Shown here one piece after another: positions 63,201 through 64,000 of a stretch of DNA of 64,000 nt. The notes under the pieces are model-generated. The model had not been told where the DNA came from, did not search any database, and was given only the letters and a program-made list of their open reading frames with translations. Origin of the DNA: Escarpia spicata (lineage: Eukaryota > Annelida > Polychaeta > Sabellida > Siboglinidae); assembly GCA_963995525.1 (NCBI GenBank), contig OZ023207.1:1478001-1542000 (forward strand). The letters run 5' to 3'. Each line of letters starts with the position of its first letter. Position 1 is the stretch's first letter. A program made the translations under genes and the position numbers.

Positions 63201-64000
63201 TGCAAGTATGTGACTGAGAGTACTGTCATCATCATCATCATCGTCATCGTCGTCATTGTGGACACTGTACAGTAAGAACTGCAAGTATGTGACTGAGAGT
63301 ACTGTCATCATCATCATCATCATCATCATCGTCGTCATTGTGGGCACTGTACAGTAAGAACTGCAAGTATGTGACTGAGAGTACTGTCATCATCATCATC
63401 ATCATCATCGTCGTCATTGTGGGCACTGTACAGTAAGAACTGCAAGTATGTGACTGAGAGTACTGTCATCATCATCATCATCATCATCGTCGTCATTGTG
63501 GACACTGTACAGTAAGAACTGCAAGTATGTGACTGAGAGTACTGTCATCATCATCATCATCGTCATCGTCGTCATTGTGGACACTGTACAGTAAGAACTG
63601 CAAGTATGTGACTGAGAGTACTGTCATCATCATCATCATCGTCATCGTCGTCATTGTGGACACTGTACAGTAAGAACTGCAAGTATGTGACTGAGAGTAC
63701 TGTCATCATCATCATCATCATCATCGTCGTCATTGTGGGCACTGTACAGTAAGAACTGCAAGTATGTGACTGAGAGTACTGTCATCATCATCATCATCAT
63801 CATCGTCGTCATTGTGGGCACTGTACAGTAAGAACTGCAAGTATGTGACTGAGAGTACTGTCATCATCATCATCATCATCATCGTCGTCATTGTGGGCAC
63901 TGTACAGTAAGAACTGCAAGTATGTGACTGAGAGTACTGTCATCATCATCATCATCATCATCGTCGTCATTGTGGACACTGTACAGTAAGAACTGCAAGT
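21619..64000. repeat. 42-kb composite satellite, unit about 76 bp with CAT/CGT tract
   Basis: About 560 head-to-tail units run without interruption to the right edge. Each unit has a core beginning ACTGTACAGTAAGAACTGCA and continuing AGTATGTGACTGAGAGTACT, then a (CAT)/(CGT) triplet tract of 8-16 triplets, then CATTGTGGGC, CATTGTGGAC or CATTGCGGGC. Units are typically 70, 73, 76, 79 or 82 bp, occasionally longer, and always 1 mod 3, so length change comes only from the triplet tract. Core changes are rare and useful as markers (AAATATG, TAGAGTAAG, CAGTTAG, GCACAGTAC, CATCAACATC). It contains no transposon, gene or long open frame: the frame rotates with each unit and the core carries TAA and TGA. 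It would lie within or upstream of the 5' part of the Bark-like gene. Confidence 0.98.

Noticed and set aside
21619..64000. CRISPR array (conserved repeat with variable part)
   Set aside because: The variable part is only CAT/CGT triplets, not unique spacers; unit length varies by 3; the setting is eukaryotic and there are no cas genes.
21619..64000. Poly-aspartate/methionine coding repeats
   Set aside because: Unit lengths are 1 mod 3, so the frame rotates every unit and stops appear within three units. The longest frames are about 70 codons.

Overview
The window is eukaryotic, almost certainly from an invertebrate animal. It shows GT-AG introns with phase-1 junctions between extracellular domain modules, fragments of non-LTR retrotransposons, a hAT-type TIR element and very large tandem arrays. 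A mollusc or other lophotrochozoan would fit, but nothing read here fixes the phylum. Roughly three quarters of the 64 kb is tandem repeat.

Layout, left to right. Positions 1-3834 are a G/T-rich 15-bp minisatellite. It runs directly into a fragment of a retrotransposon reverse transcriptase (3863-4006, minus), which abuts an EGF/PSI exon (about 4010-4248). From there to 19228 lies the 3' part of one large multi-exon gene on the minus strand. Read 5' to 3' (right to left) its modules are: right-handed beta-helix (PbH1) repeats, SRCR, more PbH1, an 'IEPG-like' strand module, a second SRCR split over two exons, PbH1, a possible CUB-like part, a MAM domain over three exons, PbH1, a C-type lectin domain (CTLD), EGF, and EGF plus PSI. 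PbH1 + SRCR + CTLD is the signature of the Bark beetle/Anakonda family, transmembrane proteins of tricellular junctions. No transmembrane segment or signal peptide is visible here, so both ends of the gene lie outside the window or are lost. Introns hold a hAT-like nonautonomous element, a 376-bp inverted-repeat element, a reverse-transcriptase scrap and many micro- and minisatellites (23, 31, 66 and about 235 bp units, plus simple repeats). A 37-bp array (20163-21187) and a CAG tract precede the main array.

Positions 21619-64000 are one uninterrupted satellite of about 560 copies of a 70-85 bp unit. Each unit joins a conserved core of about 40 bp, starting with the perfect palindrome ACTGTACAGT, to a variable CAT/CGT triplet tract. 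The array runs off the right edge. Private variants show nested long-range duplications with offsets of 2282-2294, 2732, 4109-4182 and 5324 bp.

The gene looks disabled or badly assembled. Nine in-frame stop codons and about eleven frameshifts (many at homopolymers) fall in the PbH1/SRCR exons and in the PbH1/CUB-like exon, while the three MAM exons and the CTLD exon are clean and their splice phases agree. I found no prokaryotic-type system, no CRISPR array, and no rRNA or tRNA gene. The most unusual content is the composite satellite with its higher-order structure, and the decayed Bark-like gene embedded among arrays.
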